From Tribonema minus (Eukaryota; Sar; Xanthophyceae; Tribonematales; Tribonemataceae), in contig JAFCMP010000541.1 in assembly GCA_017506865.1 (NCBI GenBank), positions 1 to 64,000 on the forward strand: a stretch of DNA of 64,000 nucleotides, in the 5' to 3' direction. The notes under the pieces were generated by a model. It had not been told where the DNA came from. It made no database searches and worked only from the letters and a program-made list of their open reading frames with translations. A program made the translations under genes and the position numbers. Of the stretch, positions 47,301 through 57,367 are shown piece by piece; position 1 is the first letter of the stretch, and every line of letters starts with the position of its first letter.

Positions 47301-50300
47301 CAGGCGGCCCTTGCTCGCTAGCGCGTACTTCCACATGTCATCATCGCCTCGCATTGCTAGCACGTCACATAGCTCAACGCACCCTTGGTCAACAGCAGCA
47401 GTGCCGTGGTCTCTCAGCTATCCCTACCCCTAACCCTGCTTAGCTCGACATGGGTTAACTAACCCTAACCCCATTCCTGACCCTACGCAGCTCGACATGG
47501 ACAAGAACGGTGTGGCGCTGGGCCACCTGTTCGTTGGTCAGGGCGACCAGCGACACGACTACGCGCTGGACCTTCTCAAGGCGGGCCTCGCGCGCTGTGA
47601 CGAGCGCGCCATCGACCGCATGGGCGTGGCGGGGCAGGTATGTATACTTGCATCAAGTGCCTACCTACCCTTAGCGTTAAGAAACATTTGGCTTGCAGCT
47701 GGCAGCGCTCACATCGTGATGCGCTCCGTTAGCATCTCACAGGAGGCAATGCTGGAGGTCGCACCTGCCTGCAGTGGGGCTGGCAATGCTGCTGCTGCGG
47801 CGGCTGCTGTGATGAGCGCCCATCGATCGCATGGGCGTTGCCGGGCAGGTATGTATGGAATTCAATTAAAAAATCGTACAGCTCTAGTTGACAAGGGGTG
47901 GTTAGCCGTCAGTGCCTTCCACCAATGACCGTGGTCGCCGCTGCTGCAGCAATTGCGACGAGCGCGCCATTGATCGCATGGGCGTGGTGAGGCAGGTTTG
48001 TATACTGTACTTAGACATGCACGGCGTGCCTACTTACACACTTGCTCGCGAGGACGCAGTGTCCATGTGGCAGCGCCCACATTGCAGTGCGCTTCATGGA
48101 CACTTTGCAATCCCTTTGGTTACATACTTCGAAGTAGTAAGTAAAGCTGGTGTTTGCACCTGCCTGCTGATGCTTCTGCGACGAGCGCGCCATCGACCGC
48201 ATGGGCGTGGCAGGGCAGGTACGTATGCTCTCGCAGCTTCACCTACCTGCCATTAGTGATTAGGGATGTTGACTTCTTTAATCTGGCAGCGCCCACATTG
48301 CGATGCGCTCCGTGGACAGCTTGCAATCGCTTTGATTACTTGGCAATGCTGGCGGTTACTCTTGCACCAGGCACAGCCATGTGCTCTGCATTGCCGCGTT
48401 GTCTCCTTCGTGAAGCAGTGACACAATCCGGCCACGCGTGCGTGGCCCTGCACTGCCGTCAAGGTCCCCCTCACCGCGGACACCGACATCCCCCGCACTG
48501 CCACGGCGCATCTTTTGTGCCACGCGCCGCCATGATCGCACCTGCACGCCCTGCACTACCGCGATGTTTCTCTCACCGTTACGCCCCGCATTGCGTTGCC
48601 ACGATGTGTACCCCGTGTCAGGCGCTGACGTTGGCTGCGCAATTCCACACCATGACGCTCACACTACGACCGCACTCGTACACGCCCTCCACCGCCGCGA
48701 CGTCTCCCTCACCGCCATGCCTCCCGCATCCCCCACCCCCCTCCCCCCCCCCCGTATATGCCCTCCACCGCCGCCATATTCCCCTCACTGCAACGCCCCC
48801 TGCATCGCCCCTTCCTCCCCCCACCCACCCGCCATTACAGGCGCTGACGAGCGCCGAGGCAGCGGCGCGCGCCGCCAAGGTCGGCATCTACTCACCAGAA
48901 GCGGAGGCCGCCGCGAACGCCAACGGCCGTGGCACCGCGCAGCCTGCAGAAGAGGAGGCGCCGCTGAGCGTTGAGCTTGTTGCAGCACGGCTCAGTGATA
49001 TCGAGGACGGCGGCGCGTTCCACCTGCAGATGGGGCCGCCGGCGCTGCTGAAGCAGGTGCCTTGATGTTTTGAAGTTGAAGTTGAGGGGGAGCATCGCAT
49101 GCCTTGAGGTTGGAAGGTTTGGGCGTTGTCTGCTAGTAGTCTGCTGGCAGCATCTCCCTGCGGCAATCACAATGATGCTATGGCAGCCTTGTGACTCGCA
49201 CACTCTGCCAAACACAAATTCTGCATCGCTTAGGTGCGCCATATAGCTACACCCAGTGACCAGGTTTTGCAGTACTGTAGTGCTCTGGCTCTGCCTCCAG
49301 GTCAAGCCACGGGTGGCAACAGTCAAGGTGAGCTAGGCATTGGCGGTGCGTCAGTCAGAGCACACAAGAGTGTCCTGACCCTCATCCAAGGTTTGGGGTT
49401 AGGGTTAGGAGAAAACAGAGCTCCAAGTACCCCCCCCCCCCCCAATCCGCGCTCTGACTCGCCTGATGCCAACCAACTGCCCACTCTTGTTTTGCCAATC
49501 CCAGCCTTGCCACAGTTCCAAATCCTTAGTGCTCACTCACCCTTCAGCTCTGGCCGCAATCCGCGAGGAGGAAGCCAAGATAGCAGCGCTCAAAGTGTCC
49601 CCCCCCCTGCCTGCCCTCCAACCCCTCTGACGCCCCTCATAACGCCAGCATCAATTCTCTCAAATACTGCCCCTGAAAGTCATCCGTATAACCCTACCTT
49701 CAAAACCTACTTCAACCCCGGCAGGTGGAGGCCAAGATGGCAGCGCTCAAGGCGCAGGTCGGCACCGGCGGCGCGCCGATGGAGCACCGCCGCGGCACCA
49801 CGTGCGCAGCGCTGTTCGATGCTGGCGACGGCGCGGGGGAGTGCTGGTTCCGTGCGCGCATAGAGGCGGCGGCGCGCGGCGGCACCGCCGTCACGGTGCG
49901 CTACATTGACCACGGCAACTGCGCGACTGTGCCCGCCGGCAAGCTGCGCCCGCTCGACAGGTGCGCGTGACGAGCAGCAGTACACTTCAACTGACTGCTT
50001 CAACTCATACTTCAATCCTTCAAGTCTCAACCCATACTTCAACTAATACTTCAACTGCACAAGCATCGGGAAGGATGAGCAGCATACTTCAATTTAAGAG
50101 GTGTACTTGCACTCAGGAGGAGTGTGCGCTATGCGAACGTTGGGAAGGTGCTGGCTGTGTGCAGGAGCGTACCTGACGACGGCTGCGGCGCAAGGCTTGT
50201 GTCATGCATGCATTGACCGCAGCAGCCGCGCCGCCGGCGAGCTGCGCTGGCTCAACCGGATTGTGACAGAGTCTACATGGGCAGATGGCAGTTGACCTAT

Positions 50301-51666
50301 CTTGTTCAAGTGGCTGTCTGCTCTCACTCAGTAGGGGTCTGTTGCTGCGGTGCGGGTGATTGGCCAATGCTGACTGCGCGCGGAGCACAAAGGCCATGAG
50401 CACCGTTCTCTTGCACGACTACAAGGCTCGTTCCTTGGCCGCGCATCTGTCTACCGCACGGGCCTTCAGGGGCCTTTTTCCTCGTGCGCTTGGGAAATGT
50501 GTCTTGTCTTCTGTGCGTCAATCAGCTTCTGCCCCTCCTCATGTCATGGAAGCGCAGGGCATTTCATGCTACCACCTGTTGCTCAGCTAGTGTCTTCGCC
50601 TCTTGTGTCACTCGCTGCCTCTTGTCCGTGCTTCCCCACCAACCATCTCGCACTGAACCGCTCCCCCCCCCGCCCACCTCCACCCCCCAGGACGTACTTC
50701 GACCTGCCGCCGCTAGCCAAAGAGTGCGTTCTGGCCTACACGCGCGTGCCCAGCCTGACGGAGGAGTGGGGAGGCGACGCTGCGGGGCTGCTGCAGGAGA
50801 TGGCATGGGGCAAGGAGCTCAAGGCGCGCATGCTGGGCAGAGACGCCACTACGGGCAAGCCCATGGTGGCGCTGTACGAGGAGGGCGAGCAGTCCATACA
50901 GGAGGTGAGCGGAGTGTAAATCACAACAAGTAGGGTTAGGGGTGCTTCGGGTTAAAGTTCAGGATTAGGGTTAGGGCTAGGGCTAGGGTTGGCAAGCCCA
51001 TGGCGCTGTACGAGGAGGCGAGCAGTCCATACAGGAGGTGAGTGGGAGGGTATTGCACTGCAAGTAGGGTGAATGAAGGTCAGGATTGGAGCAGCTTAGG
51101 GGTAGAGTTAGGGTTAGGGTTAGCAAGCCCGCCACCATGCCTCGTCAGCGCGTCGGCTGTTGAAAGCATCATGCTCGACAGAGTGGCACTCCCTTTTGCC
51201 GCACCTGAACGTCAGGCCCGTGGCCGAGTTTACGGTTTCCAGAGTTGCAGGATGGGACCACGCAAACCACAGTGCGGTGCGCAGCTCACAGTCTGCTCGG
51301 TGTACCGCGCACCGAAGACAGCGCGCCATCTGGTAGCACGGCGGCCGCCGCTGTTGCCACAAAACCAAGTGTGAATCGCGCACTTCAATCGCTTGTCGCC
51401 CGTATTGCCGTCACCATTAACCACACACAAACCAAAATCTCACCACTAAACTCGCGCGCACGGCGCAGATCATGGTCGGCGAGGGCCTGGCGCGCCTCGC
51501 CAAGCGCGCGGAGAAGGCGGTGGCAGCAGCGCAGCAGAGCGGCGCGCCAGCCGCCGCCGCCGCCGCGGAGCTCGTGGCACGTCTCAAGGAGGCGCAGGAG
51601 GCGGCGCACAAGGGGCGCGTTGCCATGTGGCGCTACGGCGACTGCACGTCTGACGACGAGAACTGA
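38323..51666 (+). CDS. Tudor staphylococcal nuclease (Tudor-SN/p100/SND1), complete
   Basis: A conserved eukaryotic RNA-binding protein of transcription, splicing and stress granules. Thirteen exons: 38323-38451, 39300-39649, 41143-41515, 42131-42343, 42827-42975, 43933-44116, 44957-45163, 46489-46707, 47491-47637, 48841-49056, 49725-49960, 50691-50904, 51469-51666. They total 2,835 bases and 944 residues (human 910), with phases agreeing at every junction. Staphylococcal-nuclease repeats: SN1 about 1-160, SN2 165-350 (IEHVRDGS), SN3 356-525, SN4 536-690 (VEHVFSGSRFKVHVPKENV). The Tudor domain (745-810, WFRARIEAA then VRYIDHGN) is set within a fifth, split SN fold ending AMWRYGDCTSDDEN. SN2 carries an Ala/Gly/Pro-rich insert at about residues 201-257. 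Intron 3 has a GC donor; its position is fixed by the plant-like LEGVDKYDNL reading. Introns 4-10 and 12 hold copies of adjacent exon edges. The first four exons lie in the palindrome. Confidence 0.95.
42344..42826 (+). repeat. Exon 4 tail copies in Tudor-SN intron 4
   Basis: The last 82 bases of exon 4 recur at 42,501-42,582, still open (AMRFVENEAKRAHLRLWRG) and ending ATCAAG then GTGCCC. A shorter relic is at 42,727-42,754. Flanking intron sequence (a GTCGGAGTCCTGTGC region and a GCGGCATGAACTGTC region) is repeated too, so the unit is about 239 bases. The palindrome ends inside this intron. Confidence 0.85.
42976..43545 (+). repeat. Exon 5 tail and donor array in Tudor-SN intron 5
   Basis: The exon 5 edge (GGCAACCCGCGCCGCAA then GTGAGT) is repeated at 43,104-43,143 and 43,484-43,523 with almost no change. 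Degraded forms lie at about 43,258-43,297 and 43,373-43,386. The spacers carry GGGTTAGG-like runs and TGCATGGTGTCA. Confidence 0.85.
43785..43930 (+). repeat. ACTTCAACCCT minisatellite before exon 6 acceptor
   Basis: Units of AACCCTACTTC and variants (TTCAACCCTAC, CTTCAACTTTAC) repeat about ten times, ending only a few bases before the CAG acceptor at 43,932. It combines the CCCTAA-like and ACTTCAA motifs seen elsewhere and probably acts as the polypyrimidine region. Confidence 0.75.
44507..44925 (+). repeat. Exon 7 head copies in Tudor-SN intron 6
   Basis: The start of exon 7 (GTGCTCGTGTCGGAGGGCCT and onward) occurs three more times upstream, at about 44,511-44,575, 44,630-44,692 and 44,775-44,858. 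Each is preceded by AG like a real acceptor, and a partial fourth piece lies near 44,877-44,925. Copies end within the exon and are separated by ACTTCA-rich spacers. Confidence 0.85.
45225..45435 (+). repeat. Exon 7 tail relics in Tudor-SN intron 7
   Basis: GGGCGACGCGCGCAAGGCCA followed by a CACCTCCAGGTAT edge recurs at about 45,225-45,272. A weaker copy is near 45,398-45,433. Both resemble the last 45 bases of exon 7 and its donor. Confidence 0.7.
45660..46480 (+). repeat. About 200-base tandem array with exon 8 heads
   Basis: Segments around the exon 8 start (CTGCAG then CGCGCCGGCGGCGGCATGCG) recur at about 45,886, 46,077 and 46,290, before the real one at 46,489. That is a period of 190-213 bases, with a flank resembling CACAGGCGAACGTAACGCAG repeated in step. 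Copies are increasingly similar to the true exon towards the 3' end. Confidence 0.8.
46708..46985 (+). repeat. Exon 8 tail and donor copies in Tudor-SN intron 8
   Basis: The exon 8 edge (GACGCCCTCATGCAGCGCAA through GAAGTG then GTGAGT) is repeated at 46,780-46,826 and 46,874-46,916. A relic lies at about 46,952-46,982. TTGAAGTTGAAGT motifs lie between the copies. Confidence 0.85.
47804..48218 (+). repeat. Exon 9 tail and donor copies in Tudor-SN intron 9
   Basis: The final 45 bases of exon 9 (GACGAGCGCGCCATCGACCG and onward to GGGCAG then GTATGT) recur at 47,804-47,848, 47,952-47,995 and 48,174-48,218. Donors are GTATGT, GTTTGT and GTACGT, giving four potential donors in series. The last copy is nearly perfect. 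Confidence 0.9.
49566..49595 (+). repeat. Exon 11 head relic in Tudor-SN intron 10
   Basis: GAAGCCAAGATAGCAGCGCT resembles the exon 11 start GAGGCCAAGATGGCAGCGCT about 160 bases upstream of it. A single copy. Confidence 0.55.
50990..51037 (+). repeat. Exon 12 tail and donor copy in Tudor-SN intron 12
   Basis: GGCAAGCCCATGGCGCTGTA and onward to CAGGAG then GTGAGT duplicates the last 50 bases of exon 12 with a few small deletions. It is flanked by GGGTTAGGG runs on both sides; a GCAAGCCC relic follows at 51,123. Confidence 0.85.
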
Positions 51667-53211
51667 GTTGTCGTTGTGCCCAGCAGCAGCGGCAGCAGCA
51701 GCAGCGCTCACCAGAGGCAGGAGCAGCAGCAGCGCGCTGCGGCGGCGCTGCCGCTGCGGGGCGGCGCGCTAATCAGAGGCGGCAGCAGCAGGGATCAGCG
51801 ACGACGGTACGGCTGCGTTGGTGCGTGGCGGCGGTGCTTTCAGAGGCTGTAGTGGCGCTTTGCGGCAGCGGGGCTTTGAGGCACTGTGAGCAGCCCAAGT
51901 GGGTGGGAATGTTGGGGGGGGGGGGGGGGGTCACGGGCAAGTGCCTGCACATGATACAGCACAGCACACACACACAAACACACGCATGCACACGGCACCT
52001 GTGCGGTGCCGCACCAAGTTGAACTTCAAGATGAACTTGAAGTGGAGCTCGTGTGCAAAAACGAGTGTAGGTTTTGCACATGGCCCTCTGTGCGTTCTGA
52101 GTGTTTCGAGGTTGTGATATCTGCCCAATATAGGGCTGTTACAGTCACTGTGGCACTTGTGCTGGAGCAGTTCTAGTTGGCAAACTGTATCAGGTGGAGG
52201 GGCTCAAGGGGGCGGCACAGGATGGTTAGACAGGGTTGCGATGCATGTTATCACACAAGGGCCCTTGCAATGCAACACTGAAGCACCTCCAGACTTGTGA
52301 AACAGTGACATTATGGCCATGCGGTGTTGTGTTTGTGTGCGTTGTCAATGGTGTGCTGATTGAGTCACAACCTTGTCTGCATGGTCTCACAAGCAGAGCC
52401 GGCCCGGCCACATTTCAACTGGCTAATAAGCCGCGCTTCACAGCCGCTGTCATATCGTCACAGACAGGAGGATGCTTCAAATGCTGGCCATTGAACTGCG
52501 TGGATGCTTCCAATGCTGGCCATTGAGCAGCGTGCTATACATGCACTTTCAAATTGTGTCCACGGAGCGCACCTCCACTGATGTCCTGCAAAGCGCAGGG
52601 GCCTTCCCATCCGCACTGCGGACGTCAACCTGTTGAACCCGAATTTGCCGAGATTCTCAAGTGTCAGCTGATTACATACTTCATGGGCAGGGAATGATGC
52701 GTGACCAGCATGGAAGCCAGGCAGAGCAGCGCACTTCATGAGAAGCTTAAGCGAGAGTGGGTGTGTAGTTATTGCAATGCTGGGGGGGTGGCCCAATGAA
52801 GCAATGTACCTGACAGTGTGTATGATACACAGACACAGTGGTCTGAACCACGCATTGTGCACAGCGACGCGCTCTTGTTGCGAGTCATCGCTACAGCTGA
52901 ACATTCAAGTATTCGATTCGCACAGCACAGAATGGCACGCGCAGTCTGAGGCAGCAGTAGCCGCTGCTGCTGCTGTTTGACAGAGATGAGTACTTACCGT
53001 AATGACTCATGACCCCCTGACCTCTCAGGGGTCTGCCCGTGCAAAGCTCAACTTACACTTTGGATACAGAAGAGCAACGGGGCGTGCTCTGACTGCGCGA
53101 CTCGCGCATTACATGTCTGTGCCCCAGTGGTGACATCACCCCCCCCATCAGCGCAACTCAGCGCCTGAGCAGCGCTGCTGTGGCGCAGCGGTACGTAAAC
53201 AACAGCCTTTT
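51667..53211. other. Convergent intergenic region Tudor-SN / RBR
   Basis: These 1.5 kb hold both 3' UTRs. They begin with CAG-rich sequence (51,680-51,790), then a long G-run near 51,914-51,930. A two-unit repeat with core CAATGCTGGCCATTGA lies at about 52,470-52,530. A hairpin (GACCCC to GGGGTC, 53,011-53,033) lies about 180 bases past the RBR stop codon. Short open frames here look spurious. Confidence 0.6.
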
Positions 53212-56200
53212 TCAATTCCATGAGGCAGCAGGCCTCCTCCGCAGCCGCCGACGCAAGCCCAATGTCTGCTGCACCGGCGGCCACACCAGCAGCTGTTGCT
53301 GCTGCAGCTGCACCGGCGGCACTGCCCTCTGTTGCTGCTGCTGCAACACCGGCGGCCATACTAGCTGCTGCTGCTGCTGCTGCTGCTGCTGCAGCTGCTG
53401 CAGCAGCACCGGCGGCAACGCCACCTGCTGCTGCTGCTCCTGTTGCACTGCCGGCGACGCCGCCGCCGCCGGCTGCGGCTGCTGCTGCCGGCGCCACCAC
53501 CGCCGCTGCAGCGCGACCCTCTCGGTCAACGCGGCGACCAGCGCGCGCACGCGCCGCCGCGCCGCGCTGCCGCCCGTCACGCGGCACTCGTGCACGACGC
53601 GCATCACGTGCGACGCGGGGTGGCGCTCCGCGGCGGCGCCGCCGCCCGCGCAGCGCGCGCACAGCGCCAGGCTTGGGCAGTGCACGCACTCCAGCAGCGG
53701 CCCGACTATCGGCACGCGGCAGCAGTCGCACGGCAGCGGCACGCCGGGCGCGACCATGTGGGCGGCGCGCGCGGCGCGGCGCGGCGGCGGCACGCGCGCT
53801 GCTGCTGCTGCTGCTGCTGCTGCTGCCGCGGCGGCGGCGGGCGGCGCGTCGACGGTGTAGGCGGGCGCCTTGAACCAGGAGAAGTGCTTGCCGCAGCCTA
53901 CGCCGTAGCCGCCGCTGATGTCCGTGTCGCGGCCGCAGACCATGCGGTCGCAGCCCTTGTCCTTGAAGATGAGCTTGCCGCAGTTGGGGCACGGCTTGCA
54001 GGCGCGCCGCTTGTACTGCGAGGTGGGGGTGCGGGGGGGGGGGAGGGGGGGGGGGGGGGCTGTGTAGGCACGCATTGCAGCCAGTCGAAGGGAGGCAGGT
54101 GGCACTTACAAGCAGAAGCGGGAGGTTATTGAGCGGCGAAATGAGGGCGTGTGCTGTGGAGAGAACACGCACGCACCTTCTCCGGGAGCGCGTCCTCATC
54201 GCGCACAACATACCGCCACGTTTTGAATGCATCCAGAAAACTCGCAAGTACAAGTATATCCATGCCCAGTACGTGTACATGCACGCGCATACATGGTGTG
54301 TACTTCGAAGTACATGATATACACGTGGGGAGAACACACGCACCTTCTCTGTGAGTGCATCGTCGTCGTGCCGCGCCTGCAGCGCCGCCGCCGCGGCGCG
54401 CGCCCTCTCGCACTGCTCCGCGCGCTCATCCTGCTGCTGCGTGTCGCGTAGGTAGGCGGCGCGCCCCTCACGTTGCCACGCGTCCCTGGCCAACAGGCGA
54501 CAGACGGGGGGGGGGGGGGGGGGGGGGGGGAAGGGGGGGGGGCGGGGTAGGGCGGGTTTCGAAACGTCAGCGCCGTCAAGTAAATGCGAGTAGGTCATAG
54601 GTTGGTCCCGCGCTACATTTTGCTGCTTTGAGGTACACATTCTGTTGCTTAGGGTCAAGATCAGGATTAGGTTTAGGGTTAGGTGTGTCAGTGCGCCTGT
54701 CGCACTGGTGCACGTCCTGCACTAGAGCGAGGTCCCATGCGGCAGTGAAGTGATGAGCAGTGCTGCAGACGAGTGCTGTTGGTTACTGCTTTACACGGTG
54801 TGGCGCTAAATAGCAGCGAGGGTGAATAACAAAACTGCATTCATTGCATACTTTACCAATAGTTCAGAGTACATATCAAGGAGGGCGTGTGCGGCACAGC
54901 ACGCATGCGGAGTGCCCTTCGCGCTACCATTAATGCAGCTCCAGGCGTTGAGGCATGACGTAAGTAACTAGGGTTTGGCACCGAATCCCGAAATACAAAA
55001 GTGTCGCAAAGCACACGCGCCTCATGATACGGGAGTGTGCAACATTTGTGCTGTCCAAATGCTGGCGAAAACAGCCCAGCATCGACAACGATGCGCAGCT
55101 GCTCAACCACAGAGTGAGTCTCAATCAGAGCGTGAGTGATCAGAGAGTGAGTTCTGAGCGTCCGCACAGCACAGTGAGATGCATGCACGTATGCACCAAG
55201 CCGACTGCAGGGCACCGCTCAACCGCAGAGTGAGTCACTGAGTGAGTCACTGAGTCACTGAGTCCGCACAGTCCCGTCAAGGGCATGCACAAGGCCGCCT
55301 CTACTTACAGCAGGGCCGCTCGACCACAAATTGAATCTGAGAGTGAGTAAGTGAGTGAGTCACTGAGGTATTACGCACCAGGCGGCCTCCAGGGCTGGCA
55401 GCTCCTGGCAGTTGCACCGGTAGTGGTAGGGGTACCGCTTGCACACGCGGCAGAAGTCCGTGTTGCAGCAGGGACATGTCACGCGCTTCGGGCCCCTTTC
55501 ATCCAGGATCATGCTGCAGGCAACGGGGTCGAAGGGCAACAGTTGCAGAATTGAGAGTCACACAGAGGCTACAAAGAAGTTGTTTTCTGACCAGCAAGCT
55601 GGGTTTTGTTCATTGGGTGCTGGTGTGGTAGCTGTTCTGCAGGCACATTCAAGGTGGCCTACGATTGGGGCCACGTGGCGCAGTTCGCTTGATCCAGCAC
55701 CAGCACTCACCCTTGAGGGGTGGCCGGTGAATCATCACTTTCTGATGGAGATTATTATCAGCACCAGAGGGCAGACAAGATGTCCCGTGCGCTGCACACG
55801 GGTATTCATCACTCGCCAGCACTACATCAACAGCAGGTGGCTTGATCTGCGTGCTGTCACAGAGTGCCTCGTGCCAGCACCCAGGCCATGCCTGACGGGG
55901 CGGTGATGGACTGCTGCGACAAGCTAACAGCGCGCAGTGCAATGCAATGACGGCGAGCTTGCGCGACAGGGAGTGGGCACAAGCTAGTGCCCGAAGAGCC
56001 GGCGCTCACGCGTTCCTGCGTGCGCGCAGCGAGTCTGAGTCGCAGTCTGAGTCGCAGTGCTCCTCTCGTGCTGTGCCGTTGCTGCTCAAGGTGAGCGCGA
56101 TGCAAGTGCCGCAGCGCAGCCCAGTGACACACCGCATGACGCGTCAGCACTCACTTCAACTTCATGTCACTGCTCAGCAGTAGCGCAGCTCAAGTGTGTG

Positions 56201-57367
56201 TCAGTGCTCACCTACACACAGTACTGCCCCCCCCCCCCCCCCCCCCCCCCGCCCCCCCCCCCCCCCCCCTCTATGCTACGCCCTCCCGCAGCCACATGTC
56301 AAGCGGCCGGAATCACCCGTATGCCTGTGGAGCGGCAGCAGCGCTCACCTGTTGTCGCACGACGGCAGCACGCAGCGCAGCGCGCCCAGCTCGCTGAGCC
56401 CGCGCAGCTTGAAGGTGAGCTCACACAGCGCCTCTACGCGCCGCCCCTCCTCGATTGCCGCCTCCCACGCAGCGTCGGGCGCCGCGCCGCGCTGCTGCGC
56501 GCCGAACTGCCACCAGTGGCCGTCGCCGTCGTCGCCGCTGGTGCTGGCGGTGGCGGCGGGGATGCGGAGCCCGCGCTTGAGCACTGCTGCCTGGACGTCA
56601 GCCTCGGAAAACGTGTAGGCGCAGCTAGGCGGGGGCAGAAAGGTGAGGGGGGCGAAGGGGCAGGTAGGTATCGCCTGCCGCGACAGGACCTGCTCGCGCA
56701 CGTGCGCATAGAGGCACTCGACGCACAGGCGGTGGCCGCAGCCGCAGGGCATCTCCGTCATGTCGTCCTGGGACACGATGGCGCAGCAGATGACGCACTC
56801 CTCTGCATCGTCGGCGTCGGTCTCAGTGGAGCTGGCAGAGGCGGCGGTGAGGCATGCGGTGGCGGCGGAGGCGCTCCCTGGCTCCTGCCAGGGCACATGA
56901 AACCAGCTGATCGCGGCGGCGCAGGTGGCGGCAGATCGTAGCAGGTAGTACCAGCTGCTGTCAGCAGAGGGTGGCCACAGGTTGTCAGCTAGTTCATCGC
57001 CTGTATAGCACGAGCTGGCCGCAGCGGGAAAGATGCCTGCGTCGGAGAGCAGCTCTCGGACACGCGGCAGCGCCAAATGCCGGAGCCTGTCGCCTTTGAT
57101 GGCAATAAGATTGTGGATGTGCCGCGGGGCGTAGCCGAGCTGCCGCAGAACGCGAGAGAGGGCCCCTTGCCAGTCTGGCTCAACATCGGCAGTATGCAGT
57201 TGACACGTTAGCGAGAAATGGCGAGCGAAGTGATGGCTACGCTAAATTGGTTTTTGATCGTCATGTCATGTATTGTTGAACACTCAAAGCCACTTGCGAA
57301 CAGACATGAGCAGGCCGCATGAGTGGAGTCCTCACTGACCTGCGTGAGTAGCTGCGGGAGCAGCCAT
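53212..57367 (-). CDS. RBR-type E3 ubiquitin ligase with ZZ finger and Gln-rich tail
   Basis: A RING-between-RING ligase, which takes ubiquitin from an E2 onto its own RING2 cysteine before the substrate. Five exons on the minus strand (57367-57340, 57174-56349, 55513-55379, 54485-54344, 54015-53212) give 644 residues with consistent phases. RING1 starts at Cys136 (CVICC, then MPCGCGHRLCVECL). The IBR spans the exon 2/3 junction (RCVLPSCDN, then VTCPCCNTDFCRVC). RING2 is CPNCGKLIFKDKGCDRMVC with the expected catalytic Cys near 399. After a 14-Ala run comes a ZZ-type zinc finger at about 473-520 (CDCC, CVHCPSLALCARC, paired His). The tail is Gln-rich, with repeated PPV units between Gln runs. 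Exon 1 (MAAPAATHA) is short and inferred from its donor and phase. RBR plus ZZ on one chain is uncommon. Confidence 0.88.
53280..53480 (-). repeat. CAG-rich repeat encoding Gln/PPV tail of RBR
   Basis: On the sense strand, imperfect CAG runs alternate with units encoding ALPPV, VWPPV or AVPPV, repeated about five times. It lies in the last exon and stays in frame. Length polymorphism is likely. Confidence 0.8.
54016..54343 (-). other. RBR intron 4 with exon 4 tail copy and C-run
   Basis: On the sense strand a second copy of the exon 4 edge (GACGCGCTCCCGGAGAAG then GTGCGT, 54,174-54,195) follows the real one at 54,344. A long C-run (54,033-54,059, read as G on the plus strand) ends 17 bases before the acceptor of exon 5. 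Confidence 0.75.
55085..55376 (+). repeat. GAGTGAGTCACT repeats in RBR intron 3
   Basis: Repeated GAGTGAGT and CACTGAGT units occur in three clusters within the intron. On the plus strand they look like donor sites, but the gene lies on the minus strand, so they are a simple tandem repeat. Confidence 0.7.
56227..56268 (+). repeat. Poly-C tract in RBR intron 2
   Basis: More than 20 C, one G, then about 18 C. On the sense strand this is a G-run about 80-120 bases after the exon 2 donor. Confidence 0.9.

Noticed and set aside
53220-53873. Long Ala/Arg-rich open frames on the plus strand opposite RBR exon 5
   Set aside because: They are the antisense of the CAG/GCC-rich RBR coding exon; the minus frame has RING2 and ZZ motifs, the plus frames have none.
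55085-55376. Cluster of splice donors (GTGAGT)
   Set aside because: They lie on the plus strand within an intron of a minus-strand gene and are explained by a simple tandem repeat.
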